Source: Oegoconia quadripuncta
Lineage: Eukaryota > Arthropoda > Insecta > Lepidoptera > Autostichidae
Length of the DNA stretch: 64,000 bases
Reading direction: 5' to 3'
NCBI GenBank assembly: GCA_949316235.1
Contig: OX438758.1
Location: forward strand, 12,185,731-12,249,730
Below, piece after piece: positions 22,611 to 34,840 of this stretch (the first letter of the stretch is position 1; each line of letters starts with the position of its first letter). The notes under the pieces were generated by a model, which saw nothing but the letters and a program-made list of their open reading frames with translations, did no database searches and was not told the DNA's origin. A program made the translations under genes and the position numbers.

Positions 22611-22613
22611 CTT

Positions 22614-22919
22614 TCAGACAAGGATCCAGTTCACATGCGCTGGTACACCTGGGAAATGTCTCTCGGAACACTCATCCACAATATGGAACTCTGCCAGAGT
22701 TGAAACTTTTTTGGTCTGATCTCGAGATCCGACAGCCCCCGACATCCGATGAAATGGTTGACGGAGCGGCAATCCAGCCCGTATCCGATGGGTGACTTTA
22801 ACCAAGCTCCACCCGACTGCCTGGGTTTCGGTCGCACCGTCGTGTCTGGTCAACGCTAAAATGGAGCCGAATTGGAGTTGACCAGTACCTAGAGATGGTG
22901 GGTCCATCTCTAGGTACAA
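22614..22919 (-). other. Unassigned open frame in a GC-richer patch
   Basis: An open frame of 101 codons starting at ATG 22919 in DNA with clearly higher G+C than its surroundings. I recognise no domain, signal peptide or membrane segment. The outer bases GTACCTAGAGATGG and CCATCTCTAGGTAC (about 22885-22918) form a short hairpin at its 5' end. It could be an exon or a transposon remnant; I favour the latter because there is no neighbouring coding sequence. Confidence 0.25.
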
Positions 22920-23107
22920 GATGATCTCAAAGACTCACTAAAGTGCGGCCGCGGTGCGCCGGAGCAGACTGTTGCCCATGTTATAGTGGAGGCATTTTTT
23001 AATCGAAATTTTATTGAATCGTATTGTTATTCACACCAACAGCATATATCATTCTTATTACAAGGCATTACGGACTATCCATGCGGAGTCTAAATGAGTC
23101 ACAAAAA

Positions 23108-23264
23108 GCCTAAGGCCCATATTACAGAATGTTACTCAAGCAGCGATCTCCGCTTGAGGGCAGTTAAAAAGGGACAGCTTTATGTAACTTGTATAGCGAC
23201 ATCTCGAACTATGCTCAAGCGCAGATCTACGCTTGAGCAACATTTTGAAATCGGGCTTTAGAGT
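23108..23264. mobile_element. Foldback MITE, AAGGCCCATATTACAGAA type
   Basis: Starts AAGGCCCATATTACAGAATG and ends CATTTTGAAATCGGGCTTT with inner GCTTGAG/CTCAAGC pairs. It resembles the AGGCCCGTATTAATAAAT family in outline but not in sequence. Single copy here. Confidence 0.5.
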
Positions 23265-23269
23265 CAAAC

Positions 23270-24045
23270 GCTAAATCCATTTTCACCGCTTCAAAGAGGC
23301 AAATCATCTGTAGGAAAAGTGCAAGAAATCTACAGGATATTTTATCATTATGAAGGTTGAGGTTGACCTCATTGATAATAATTCCATTATCTCTGATAAA
23401 AACATTACCCTTCCTTCCTGGGGCAGTCGGGTAATAAAAAAGGAAGATGACGAGGAAATTTCTATGCTCGTAAAAAAATCAGAGTTATGCAAATTGATCG
23501 CCTATAAAACATCCTGAACTGACAAGAAAAATGCGTCCGTCGAACCGCAATAGGTTATGCTCCATTTATTTGAAGACGCCCACGCCTCTATCCTTACTGT
23601 TCAACCTATATAGCTAACACAACACCCGTAGTTACTACGAAAAGGTCAATGGCTATACTGAAAAAGTTACTGAAGAAACGAGGCTAATACCCCCATAACA
23701 TTTGGGGTTTTCCTTTCGTCAACATTGTCGTGCAATACTGTTAAATTAACTTGACCCTTTGATAATGGTTTTATGGGTCTTTGTTGGTAATAAAATGCTA
23801 CACAGCAAGTTCATAATAAGAGCTAAATGAAATGAACGAACACTTAGTTTCTGTCAGCGATAATTTAAGTTTTAATTAATTTCATAGAACGTGTCTAGTC
23901 CAGTAAAATACGCAATTTTTGTGGTGTAACTTCCTATAATTTTAAAGTTCCTTATTTTTTTGTAGAAGGATAGAGTACCCATTGGTAATCAAATAAAAAT
24001 GTTTTCTAACAATTCTGTAGCTTGCTTTAGGTATAGTATAGTTAT
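23270..24045. other. Intergenic, nothing recognised
   Basis: A short match to the TTACCCTCCTTCCTNGGGCAGTCGGGT repeat (see 44330-44560) lies at 23405-23435. Nothing else seen. Confidence 0.3.
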
Positions 24046-24052
24046 TTACGAC

Positions 24053-24320
24053 TTGTTTGGTGTAGTGGTTAGAAACTCTGCTACTATACCAAATGGTCGC
24101 GGGTTCGAATCCTGCTAGGGGCATATGTTTGTATGATGAATACAGACATGTGTTCCCGAGTTATGGATGTTTTTCATTTATACATGTATTTTTTACAAAA
24201 AAAATAATTTGTGTAGTTTATCAACCATTTAGTATCCATAACACAAGCGTAGATGCTTACTGTGAACCTAGATGGCGCTGTGTGTTTGTGCAAAGACATT
24301 TATTATTATTATTATTTAGT
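24053..24320 (+). mobile_element. SINE C, tRNA-headed, full length
   Basis: Head with A box (TGGTGTAGTGGTTAG) and B box (GGGTTCGAATCC), then CATATGTTTGTATGATGAAT, GTTCCCGAGTTATGGATG and an end with GATGGCGCTGTGTG and a TTATTATT tail. Nearly the same as 42637-42898. Confidence 0.8.
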
Positions 24321-25890
24321 TATAAATCCTACAATATTAAATTACAAGTTATCACTGTGAACTTCATTGCATTGTAGAAGCTGCTAAGAGTCCCTAAAAC
24401 AATTTTCTAAAAAATGATTCAATGGCTACTTTATATTTTCTAAAAATAGTTTATTGAGTCGTGATATTTGCCCTCGGTGAAATTTTTCATAAATGTAAAG
24501 AAGTTATTGATTGATTTTTTGAAAATAATTATCTTTAGGACTTCTAAGTATATTCTCCGACGCAATGTAATTCACAGTGGTAATTTTAAACATATAGTCT
24601 ATGTTTTATTACTAAATATCATATGTCATATCCAAAGCAAGCTACCGATTTGTTAGATTTTTTTTTAATTCTATCACTGACATACATAGACATAGGAAGT
24701 TAAAAGTTTTTTTTTTCTTTTTTTTATGCAAAACGCGTTAACACTTGGCCTCAATCACACCTGATGTTACTACTGAACTAGTCCTGACAACTGCTGGTTT
24801 GACGACCTCCTTACCACAGAAAGTGTTGTTAGAGTGGCTAAGTTTTGGTCTAATAAAATTTGAAAAAAAAAAAAAAAAAAAAATTGTATACTATGCAGCG
24901 AGGAAAATGGAGATATCAATACTGTATCTTCTTTATAATTGATTAAGGTTAAATGTTACATTGGCAAAGTGGTTCAAGAGTAGAATAGGACCAAACTGTC
25001 TCTTACCGTGGTTGTCGTAAACGGCGACTATGGGATCGTAAATCATGAACATGACAGCATAGATTAGAGATGGGCAGTAGCGTCATTGTCTAGTCCAGCG
25101 TGGCGATTAGGACAAATCCTCCCCTGAAAAGTGATGCAAATCACGCCATAGAAGAGCCTTATCTTCAGTAGTTGACTTTAATAGCTTGGTATGTGAGATG
25201 AAAAATCGTTTAAAGTGATGAGGGTGACTGGTGAAGATAAATTTACACCAACTCCCCACTTACTTCGTTCCTTTCTTCCTACTATTCCTGCCTATTCGCA
25301 CAACATTTCTGCCAGTATCGAGTGTGATAATAACTCCAGTTATTAAATTATTTGTATTTTTCACCCGTAAAATGACAGTTCGGAAGATATTTGCAGTTTC
25401 CTGTGGGAACACGTAAGCTCAATTACACTTACCTATTTAGACCCCCTTCATTTGTACACAACCCTGACTTTTTCCTGCCCAATATATCGAAAGCTCGAAA
25501 TATACAAATAATAGGAAATATAAATAAAAGCGCCACAATATTCGCCGAATTCCAGCCAAAAGGTACATTTCATAATAAAACTACGTCCACGCATAAAACA
25601 ATTTTGATATAGGAACTCGCGCTAACGTTAGCAACTGATTAATAATGAAATTATTAATTTCCTTACAAATTACATAAACGTCGAACCAATGAAAGTAGTG
25701 CAAGGCCGCCTAATGAATGTTTAATGAACGCGGACTGGTGTGATGTGATGATGAACAGTACCATTAGGTAACGTCGGACAATAATGTCTAATGAACAAAA
25801 AACAAAATGGTACAGTCATAGGTCATAAGTACTCGTACAGTTAGCGGCACCATGCCTGTAACACTGTGCAAGCTGCGCCGCGCAGTGCTA
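24321..25890. other. AT-rich intergenic with a SINE A scrap
   Basis: A SINE A 3' fragment in reverse lies at 24712-24775 (poly T, then CAATCACACCTGATGTTA). A-run at 24864-24882. A piece of the GTCACGACC-family extension (TCTTACCGTGGTTGTCGTAA) is at 24999. No gene supported. Confidence 0.35.
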
Positions 25891-25895
25891 TCGGA

Positions 25896-26097
25896 AGGTT
25901 TTTTTTATGCACAAGATGAGGCCGAAGATGGAAGCGTACTGACCCGGAAACCCAAATATTTGGGGAACTGGCTATCTTATCTCTGACAACCGGAACACAA
26001 CAATACTATTAACATTGCTGTTTGGCGGCAGATTTAGATAAGATGGTGGTAGCTAGCCAGGTGGACATTTAAAATGTCCTACCACCAACCAACTGTA
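25896..26097 (-). mobile_element. SINE A, 5'-truncated
   Basis: Poly(T), GATGAGGCCGAAGATGGAAG, CCGGAACACAACAATACTAT, TGTTTGGCGGCAGATTTAG and CTACCACCAACCAA; the tRNA-like head is missing. Confidence 0.8.
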
Positions 26098-26100
26098 ACC

Positions 26101-26226
26101 TAAGGGCCGTATTATTAAATTAAGATCGCGATATACAATTTTTTTGATACTGTTTTAATATTCAACTGATTCTCAAGCGACATCCTAAGGTCATCTCAAT
26201 CTTGAGAACAGTTTATTGCCTTAGCG
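26101..26226. mobile_element. Foldback MITE, GGCCCGTATTAATAAATC family
   Basis: Starts TAAGGGCCGTATTATTAAAT and ends CTTGAGAACAGTTTATTGCC with TTA at both outer ends. Matches 49053-49203. Confidence 0.65.
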
Positions 26227-26836
26227 TGATCTTTTCTATCTCAATGGGAGACTCCAACGCCAACTGTCAATTTCGACCAATAGTACGGCTTCAAATTAAT
26301 ATGAAATTCGACGAATGACGAAACAGATGTTCTTCGATCTTTCAATGGAAATTAACCAAATTGTCAACTGTCAAATTCGACCATAGGCGAAGAAAATGGC
26401 AAAGCAGTTAATTACCACTAGAATTAGACAATCAAGGGGCTGGTGGGTTTTATTGTAATTTCGCCGATTACGTTCTGACATTTTATTGGTTGACTTTTTG
26501 ACGGGTCCTCATTGGTCAACGTTATCGATAGCGATATCTATGATGTTACGTAATGAGGGCTCTCCTTTTACTGGAAATGTTATCGTCGTGAGGTCGCGTG
26601 GGAATTATTGCAACACTTAGAACCATCATGCAACTTTTTTCTGTTGAGAGAGAGCATAGATAATTGCTTGCTTCGTGGTTATCCTATTTGTGTGCACTGC
26701 CACGTTGTCATCATCAGAATACCGAAAGATTTAGAATAGGTAATCCCGGATTCGTATAAAAGGTATAAAATAAGAAAAACATCCCGCAAGATGCCAATAG
26801 CGCCCCAGCAGAACGGCATTCGTACAGTTTACAAGT

Positions 26837-27185
26837 CATCATCATCGTCAACAGCCTCACACGTCCCCACTGTTGGGGCACAGCCTTCTCTCACTGGGAG
26901 AGGGTATGGGCCATAATCCACCACGCGGGTCCAGTGCGGATTTGTGTCAGACAGTGGCCACCTGACAGTCAGTGTATTGATGCGTAACCGACTTAGCAAC
27001 GACCGGGACCGACTACTTAACGTTGCCCCGAAGCATGAAAACACTCGTATCAAAATCACTTCAAACAGTCACCCATCCAAGGACTACCCGCGCCAGCCAT
27101 CGAAAACGTAATATATTTAATTTTTAAATATATTAAGTAATATATTAAACTTAATAACTTCGCTAATCGAAAACAAATAGCGAAA
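26837..27185 (-). mobile_element. SINE D, 5S-rRNA-like head, interrupted
   Basis: Tail ATCATCATCG, TCCCCACTGTTGGGGCACAG and GGTCCAGTGCGGA on the left; on the right the 5S-like core in reverse, CACCCATCCAAGGACTACCC then GCGCCAGCC. The core reads GGCGCGGGTAGTCCTTGGAT then GGGTGAC on the minus strand, the best 5S match in the window. An AT-rich insert at about 27110-27155 splits the head. Confidence 0.7.
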
Positions 27186-27189
27186 GTGT

Positions 27190-28660
27190 TGGAATCTGTG
27201 TAGGCGATAGGCAGGCAAAATATAAATAAAGTTAAAAGAATTCACACGAAACCACCCATCTTTTATTATACGGTTAGACAAAAAACAGATACAGTCAACG
27301 ACAATATTATAGAGAGTTCTAATTTTTAATCGTTCAATAAAGTACAAAACAGCCAGTGACGACTAAAATTCAACAGAAAGCGACGGCGCTACGAGTGTCA
27401 TTTTACGAGTTCGAGGTGTGAGATACTAATTTCATGTTAAAAGACAATCCTAAATATCCCGAATGAGAAAAGTAAGGAAACGTTGCCTTTGTCCTGTTTA
27501 ATGAAACGAGGTTTCCAAAACTTGGCTGGTTAATATCTCTCAAATACAAAAAAAAACAAGTTCTTAAAGTTGACATTATCATTCAGGCGCCTTTTCTGCC
27601 GATAACCTGCTAAATATTGTAACCTGTTTGTTTGCGTAATTTTGCGACAGTCCTGCTGCTTTTAAGTGACGTCAATAACACAATGACCTTGCGCTTGATA
27701 ATGAATGCTTCCATAATATCGAATAACAGGAGCTTGTGTGACCACTGCCATCTGATATCGACATTGATTTTATAATCAATAACTAATGAATGTCATAGCA
27801 ATTTGGTGAATAGGCAATAATGCATATAGTGCCATCGTTACTGTGACAACTCCATACTTTCTAAAACATTCTGTTTCTTGTTTGTTCAATAGTTTAAAAA
27901 AATGTTTTATGTATTATTAGCATTGGACCACATTCAGTACTATTTGTATTTATGGACATGATAATTAAAGACTTCGCCCCAATGACGTGGCATTCCGATA
28001 ATGGTTTATGGTATCTATCACATACGTGTCGAAATGATGTCTCTCGAAACTTGCCTAACATTAGTATAAAGTTCTTTAATTTCATAAGTTACAAATCGTC
28101 AAATTGTTTAACACTTTGCGGGACACTCACCAGAGACAATAGAAGTTTTATTGTTATTTATTGTTTATATTGTGTCCTGGAATCATTTACTAGAGAAGAA
28201 TGAGCAAGAACTGTGCTCTATCAAGGACGTGGTCGACGACATAAAATAAATATTAAGGTATATTTAAATTCATTGGATATTCTTTGTTGATTTAAAATTA
28301 CTTAGCATGAAGATATTATTAGCTGACATTACTTTCATACAGTTAAGTTATTTCTGAGATTTTCAAGGTCAAACGCCGTCGATTTTTTCTGGTAAGTATT
28401 ATTAAATTTACAGGAAATGTTATTACGGATTTTTGAAAAGGTTTCACATTATTTCTCGTTTTTTCCGGGTCATTATAACGCCCTAGAAAAGCGTGAATAG
28501 ATACCGAGTGTTTTCACTAATTATGATTACATTTAGATGACATAGTGTAAACGTAAATAGAGTTGCTAATTTAAGTCCTATAAGCGCTTATGTGGCGTTA
28601 CCTAGGAAACGCAGCGACACGAAAATATGTTTATATAGTTATCTTTTAGTTATAAAATAT
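27190..28660. other. AT-rich intergenic
   Basis: About 1.5 kb with no gene or repeat I can support. Confidence 0.35.
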
Positions 28661-28666
28661 ATATTA

Positions 28667-29092
28667 GGTCCTTACCTATGAAATTGGCGTTTTGTATGAA
28701 AAATTTCATTAAGACTGTTTTCTCCATACAAACATGTTTGATTTTTTTTTTGGGAACGGCAAATCCAAATTTAGCTAAACTTTGTGTGTATTATCGGATA
28801 ACATTAAGTTAAGTATAGGCAGCGTTAATTTTTAAAAGTAACCGCTTTATAAAAGTTTAAGCGAATCTAAGAAATGATTATGGGAAGCACATGAAAAGAG
28901 CTGTGTTCAAATTTTTTTTATTATGTGATTTAGCCCAGAAATTTAAAAAATATTTCATGTGAAACCTTGAAATAATATTCCATTTTCCAAATAAAAAACA
29001 AATTTGGATATATGTAGCTTTGAAAATCGCAGGAATTGGTACATATGATTAACGAAGAAAAAAACTCCAATTTCATAGGTAAAGACCCAATA
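28667..29092 (+). mobile_element. Foldback DNA element, TTAGGTCCTTACC family, full length
   Basis: TTAGGTCCTTACCTATGAAA on the left and TTTCATAGGTAAAGACCCAA on the right, about 426 bases. The best copy for defining the family. Confidence 0.85.
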
Positions 29093-29354
29093 TATTATCA
29101 TCTAATCAATTACAGGTACATACACGATAAACAGACTGTGATAAGAAGAACATTGGTAATGGTCGGACACTAAAATTATATCAACCTTGAAGTAATAGAA
29201 GTATGGAACGCACGACACACATGCCGACTATAATTTTAGACAAGGTCTATATGTCGTCTAGTCTAACTAGTGGACAGTTTTAACAATTTTATCAAGAAAC
29301 ATGGCTAGTTTACGGCTGTAAAAATTAGAAAAATTAGTTCTGTATAAAAATAAT

Positions 29355-29625
29355 AATCTATGAAATTGGAGATTTTTTTCTTCGTTAACCATATATGTAC
29401 CAACTCCTACGATTCTATAGCTATTTCCAAATTTGTTTTTTTATTTGGAAAATGGAATATATTTTCAAGGTTTCACATGAAATATTTTTTAATGTCTGGT
29501 CTAAATCACATAATAAAAAAAACTTGAACATAGCTCTGTTCATGTATTTCCCAATTATTTCTTTGATTCGCTAAAACTTTTATAAAGCGGTTACTTTTAA
29601 AAATTAACACTGCCTATACTTAACT
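29355..29625 (-). mobile_element. Foldback DNA element, TTAGGTCCTTACC family, partial
   Basis: Starts within the terminal repeat (TATGAAATTGGAGATTTTTT) and stops at CTGCCTATACTTAACT, lacking the other end. More diverged than 28667-29092. Confidence 0.75.
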
Positions 29626-29995
29626 GACATGATTATACTCGTATGATTATTGAATGATTATTTATTTTCTCGGGGCCAAGGTCAAAAACCACAACAGATC
29701 TTCAATAAGTAGTTCCCTGCTGGTTAATATCGATTTTACATTTCATTCACATTGCAAATTGATGAGAAGTAACCTACCTATGTTTAAATAAAATGAATAC
29801 ATGTTTCAACTATTTGTACAAATTTAATTTATTTGTTGACGCAATTGAAAAAACGAATTACGTATGTATATGTATATAGCACAGTCACACGTAAAATTGG
29901 ACTGGACGGATTTTTATGATAATTCTAGTTTCCTTTTGTTACTGTGTAAATAAAATAGTTTAAAAATCAAAAAACTCAACAGCATTTTTTTATTT
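29626..29995. other. AT-rich intergenic
   Basis: Nothing recognised. Confidence 0.3.
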
Positions 29996-29997
29996 CG

Positions 29998-30112
29998 TTA
30001 TGATACTCCAGGGATCAAGATGAATATAACTACACCATGGACGTCGAAATAGGTGAAGCTGCTTAGGCTATACAGGAGGTACCCTACTTCCTTGGGCAGT
30101 CGAATAAACAGT
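29998..30112 (-). repeat. Dispersed repeat, GGCAGTCGGGTAA family
   Basis: Contains CCAGGGATCAAGATGAATAT, CACCATGGACGTCGAAAT, GGCTATACAGGAGGTA and CTTGGGCAGTCG, as at 44330-44560 and (inverted, weaker) 38300-38560. Confidence 0.6.
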
Positions 30113-30204
30113 TATGTGTAAAGTAAAAAAATCTTTATTTTGTAGGACAAAAGTGATTAAAAAATATTACAAATTTCCGTACATTTGTGGCAGGTCCCGA
30201 TTTT

Positions 30205-30302
30205 TTGGCCCGGGTCAGTACGCTTCCACCTTCGAACGTGTCTTCACTTAACATCAGGTGTGATTGAGGTCACTTAAGATCAACCCGTCGTGCATAAAAA
30301 AA
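30205..30302 (+). mobile_element. SINE A 3' fragment
   Basis: GGGTCAGTACGCTTCCACCT, CTTAACATCAGGTGTGATTG, AACCCGTCGTGCAT and a short A-run. Confidence 0.75.
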
Positions 30303-30910
30303 TATAAACCGTCTTCAAACAAGGAGGAGGTTCTCATTTCGACTGTATTTTTTGTATGTTTGTGACGCGATACCTTCGTCAATTGTAAACCGGTTTTGAT
30401 GATTATTTTATGTTTGATAGAGTTTACGGCCAGGGTGGTTACATAAAGGTCTGATGATGTTCTCCTGACATAAAGAACGTAACCTTACGGAAGTCTGTTT
30501 TGCCAATTTTTGACGTTTCAATTTACACGTACATTTACCCCGACGAAAAACGACGGGTCTTATGTGTTTGACGGCGTTGTGTACCTATGTGTGTGTGCAG
30601 ACTGTGGTGTCTCTCAATAACGCGTGGTCCGATTGGAATGTTTTTTTTTTTTAATTTTTAGGGAAAGTTTTTTTGGAATATGATCCGAAATGTGAAGAAC
30701 CAAGATTAGATGGCCACAGAATTACGAGTAATTCAGTTGCTGAAGTAGCCCGCGGAGACGCCTAGCTATAATCATTTATTATTGGATTTATTTATGTATT
30801 TGTATAGGTTATTTATATGTATTTAGTTATTTGTTTTTTAAGTGTGTATTTTATTATTAAATGTATTTGATTTATAATTTTTTCATTAATTTTTTGGTTT
30901 CTAACCTCCA
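30303..30910. other. Unassigned, probable old transposon DNA
   Basis: Contains ACGTACATTTACCCCGACGA and CGCGTGGTCCGATTGGAATG followed by a T-run (30641-30654). I suspect a repeat but cannot name it. Confidence 0.3.
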
Positions 30911-30914
30911 GTAG

Positions 30915-31015
30915 GGTTGTCGGGAAGAGATCTCTTTAGAGATAAGCGCACCTTTGTACACATTTTCTAACTGTAATCTGTTTGTATTTCTTATGCAATA
31001 AAGAATAAAGAGATA
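30915..31015 (+). repeat. LINE 3' tail
   Basis: A small hairpin (GAGATCTCTTTAGAGATAAG) followed by CACCTTTGTACACATTTTC and TGCAATAAAGAATAAAG, the layout of 3' ends of moth Jockey/CR1-type LINEs. Confidence 0.5.
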
Positions 31016-31547
31016 TAATCTGGTTTATAAGTTCATTCCTGTCCTAGCTCAAACAATTTAAATATGTCGAACACTTTTATATTTAAGGCAAGTAGGTACA
31101 TATCATTTAATAATCTTATGCAGGTACTACATTTAAGAATTAAATTTATGACAAAAATTTGTATAGTATTGCATTGGACTAGCTATGTACTTTTGAGCCC
31201 TACTGTAGTTCCTGCAAAACTTTCGGCCGCGCTACACTATAGGTACTATCGGTGTATACAATACTTAGGGACCGATACGATGACCTGAAAAACGCGACCG
31301 GATGTCACTGAATGAGGAAAGTTCAGTATCCGGGTGTGGTGATCATGGCGCGCTTTATATTTACCAATGTCCAGCGGTAGGTAATTACAGGCTGACAATG
31401 ATGATGTAGGTACGTCACTTCGGTGAACAAGTTTTCACTTTGTTTATTAAAAAAGTTTTTGACATAGACAAAACAATCACCTTTATGTTTCTATACATGT
31501 TCACAGCAAATACAATCTGTGGTGTCTGTCTCAACCTTACGTCTCTA

Positions 31548-31890
31548 CAGGGTGAATTTGAATTCGTGTAATTCTCATTAACTGCTGACGCCACTCTTGA
31601 CTATGATCAACTTTCGCGAAGGAACGAGATCTAAAATTTTTCGATTACTTATCCAAACGAAACCATTCTAAAACCACCTTTGTTTGCAAGTCCAACAATT
31701 TTCGGCTGGTAACTCCACTCCTGATTACGAACAACTTTCCACTAGCAACTATAGCAGAATTCAGCCGAAAGTCATACTAAAGGTGGTTTCAGGTTGGTTT
31801 ACTTTGTATGGGTAGTCGAATGTTTTTTGATCCAATTCGACTATGGTTACTTGGGGAAAGTTGATCGTAATCAAGAGTAGCATCACCAGT
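31548..31890 (+). mobile_element. Foldback MITE, ACAGGGTGAA family
   Basis: Left end ACAGGGTGAATTTGAATTCG, right part GTTGATCGTAATCAAGAGTA then CACCAGTTAATGG, which pairs with the left arm. The right end is cut by the next MITE (31892). Confidence 0.75.
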
Positions 31891-31891
31891 T

Positions 31892-32037
31892 AATGGTATC
31901 GATTCGGATGTACACCAACTAAACTAAACTAAAACCAGTTTTGAAGTGGTGCCGTCGCATCGTACTATTCCAGGGAGAAAGAGACAGTACTACTTTAAAA
32001 CTGGTTTTAGTTTAGTTGGTGAACATCCGAATTCAAT
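31892..32037 (+). mobile_element. Foldback MITE, TTCGGATGTACACCAACT family, intact
   Basis: Inverted ends ATTCGGATGTACACCAACTA and TAGTTGGTGAACATCCGAAT; the arms extend through AACTAAAACCAGTTTTGAAG on the left and its complement on the right. Other copies: 21424-21702 (split) and 59044-59178. Confidence 0.8.
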
Positions 32038-32040
32038 TTC

Positions 32041-32373
32041 AACCGCCTCCGTGGCTCAATGTAAACAACATTGGGTTTAAGTTTCGGAGGTCGCGGGTTC
32101 GATCCCCAGCGGGGTACATATTTAGAACTCGGTTTGGTTGGTGGTAGGGCATATTAAATGTCCGCCTGGCTAGCTACCACCATCTTATCTAAATCTGCCG
32201 CCAAACAGCAATGTTAATAGCATTGTTGTCTTCCGGTTGTCAGCGATAAGATAGCCAGTCCCCCAAATAAGATGGGGTTTCCGGGTCAGTACGTTACCAC
32301 CTTCGGCCTCATCTTCACTTAACATCAGGTGTGATTGAGGTCAAGTGCTAACCCGTTGTGGATAAAAAAAAAA
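32041..32373 (+). mobile_element. SINE A, tRNA-headed, full length
   Basis: Head CCGCCTCCGTGGCTCAATG, B box GGGTTCGATCCCC, the family body and the end AACCCGTTGTGGAT with A10. The best-preserved plus-strand copy. Confidence 0.85.
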
Positions 32374-32679
32374 GAATTGACATCATACAAATTAAAATTC
32401 ACCTGTATAGACATAAGAATGATCACAAGAATACAAGAAATTGACCGCTAAAAATACGTATCATAGGTAGCACACTTAGATCCAAATGGTGACAGGTTCC
32501 AATTGATAATAAAGTTCATTGACCAGCCCACGTGAATCGGTTTCATATGACACTGTTGATATTTATTTTGTAGTCATAATAGATCATTGGACTTACTATA
32601 AAGAATCATCGTTATCACGACCTAGTTAGGGTTGCCAACAGTAGTCTAAAATTGAGTAAAGTTCCAATAGGTGTATTTT

Positions 32680-32872
32680 CTGTTGCCCGCGACTTCGTTC
32701 GCATTGAACACTTCATTAAACTAGGTTTAGCAAAAAATTTGCTTATATGTTAATCCAGGTCCTAATCTGTCTACCAGACAAATTTCATGCAAATCCATCC
32801 AGCCGTTTGAGCGTGAAGAGCTAAAAAACCCCACTCAAATTTCAGCATTTATAATATTAGTTTAACGTTTAA
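32680..32872 (-). mobile_element. Short Helitron, Lep1-like, decayed ends
   Basis: Minus strand: CTAATATTATAAATGCTG at the 5' end, ACGGCTGGATGGATTTGC in the middle and GCGAACGAAGTCGCGGGC near the 3' end. A second, mostly lost Helitron 3' end (TAACTAGCGAC, GCGGCTTCGCACGG) follows at 32873-32905. Confidence 0.65.
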
Positions 32873-32905
32873 CTAGCGACTCGTCGCGGCTTCGCACGGT
32901 TGCAA

Positions 32906-33848
32906 TTACTTTCTATAAGAAAGAATGAAAGAAAGTTATTTATTTTGATGTAATTAATAGTAAAAGTTAGTACAAATGGTGGTAACTAAACATTGGTTAT
33001 CAAAAAAGGTTAACTACCACTCAGCATAAGCCACAGTAGCGGTCGCTCATAAATATATATGCATGTTATTATACAATTATGAGCCTCTTTTCTAAATTAT
33101 AGTGAAACCCTATCAAAATGGTTTAGAAGTACCTAAGCGAAGAAACAGAGTACAAAATACTCCATTTAGCGTAACTCTGGCTTTTAAGCTCCTTATCTCT
33201 AAATAAATTCAGAATTAGAATGTCTATAGTCATACAATTCTTTTAATAACCCTCCTTTTTGGGTCTGTTGGATAAAAACACAAGAAAATATGTTTTTTAA
33301 ATAACAATTTAGGTATTTAAAAACCAAAAGGCATGACAGCATATTACTTAATATAATACAGCTATAATATATTACAGCATAAGACTTAATTAAAACTATA
33401 TACAGCACTTCTATATGCCTTTAGTAGTGGTGATCAAACAGGAATGTGACCAACCTGATAACCAACCGATTCTCGATCCAATAATGAACCCAGCTGTAAG
33501 TGTAGTTATGTTATTGACCGGTATTTGCTGTCAAGTATATCAAAGAAAGGTTAAAGTATTACAAAGTCTGACCAGTTGTATAACTGCCCTGCCTGGCAAA
33601 CGTCAACATTACTAGTTGAAGAGTAACGCAAGAGGTGCGTGGACTTGGATGACACGGCTAATACAGTACCGACCTTGAACTAAATCGATCTTACGCACAA
33701 TGCTTGCCAAAAACTGTGTATAATGACAAAAGGTAATATCGGCCCGTCATTTTGTGGATGGTCACTGTCATCGCCAACGAACACTTCCCCTCTCTGTATG
33801 TGTGATTCAAAGATTTAATAATCCTTTGGTATAGTCCGAGACTTCACT
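32906..33848. other. AT-rich intergenic
   Basis: An open frame at 33415-33615 (66 codons) has no recognisable domain and I do not call it. Confidence 0.3.
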
Positions 33849-33850
33849 AT

Positions 33851-34175
33851 GTAGACCAGAGGTTCCCAGACATTTCTTCTCATGGACCACTTTCAAAATT
33901 TTGCCGGTTCCCAAAACTCGACAAAAAATGTGAAGATTAGATCTATGGAAATTTGCGTTGCGGCTAAGTTCCAACCACGTATAATAGTTTCGAAAAAAAA
34001 AGTGACATTTAATTAATTCATGTTCATGCAAGATTGCAAGCACACCAAAAGCACACACACACCATAACCGTCGCTGAGCTTCTTACAATATTATCTGCCT
34101 ACATTGATAGGTTAAGTGAAGCCAACATTCTTCTCTATCGAAAGCAGATAAATTTTCGTGGATTTGCGAATTGTG
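33851..34175. mobile_element. Possible hAT-like MITE
   Basis: The left end CAGAGGTTCCCAGACATTTC and the right end GCGAATTGTGAACCCCTA resemble hAT inverted ends (CAGNGGTTCCC). The ends pair only loosely and no clear 8-bp duplication is seen. Confidence 0.4.
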
Positions 34176-34439
34176 AACCCCTATTTTTTTACTTTATTTA
34201 TTTGAGAGACAAACAGTTGCTTACATAAATTACATGAGTTGCTCATGTACTCTTAAAATAGTACATTAAGTGTTAACCTATAGTCTCCTACATTACATAC
34301 TCTAAGGTGCATTAGGTAAATTACATAACATAAAATACGAGTAAAATCAAATGTCGAAATCTTAACTGATGGTTAGAACTGGGTTCGAAAACTATGACAT
34401 TTCTTTAGAAACACATGTTTTGAATTTCGCCAAAGAAAA

Positions 34440-34840
34440 ACTAAATAAAACTAAATATTAAACTATTTTTTTTGTCACGCCAACGTAGACCCCTGTCGAG
34501 TCTCCCGTGGACTCCTGGGGGTCCACCTGGACCACCTTGGGAACTAATGATGTAGAGTGTAGACGAACAAAGATCAAGTCAGAGCTGTGTGGTTTTAGCA
34601 CGTAAAAAGAATATAAGCAACCCGTCTCTTCCCGTGGTTGTCGTAAAAAGGCGACTATGAGACTTTCCACCAAACAATATCTATAAGCAGATTTGCACGT
34701 AATAAACTGTTATGGATGTCAGCTGTGCATTTCCGTATATTTCGAAAGCCTTAGCCTTTAATGTTTGGAACACTCAAACGCTAACTCTATATCTGACCAC
34801 CTCCTTTGGGATAAAGGTCGTGAAGTTATGGCTTTTAATA
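34440..34840 (-). repeat. Dispersed repeat, GTCACGACC family with extension
   Basis: The longest copy here: GTTTTAGCACGTAAAAAGAA, TCTTCCCGTGGTTGTCGTAA, GGCGACTATGAGACTTTCC, then TTTAATGTTTGGAACACTC and GACCACCTCCTTTGGGATAA. No open frame of note. Confidence 0.55.

Noticed and set aside
24053..24125. tRNA genes at the heads of SINE A, B and C copies
   Set aside because: A and B boxes are present but acceptor stems do not pair, and each head continues into a repeated non-tRNA body.
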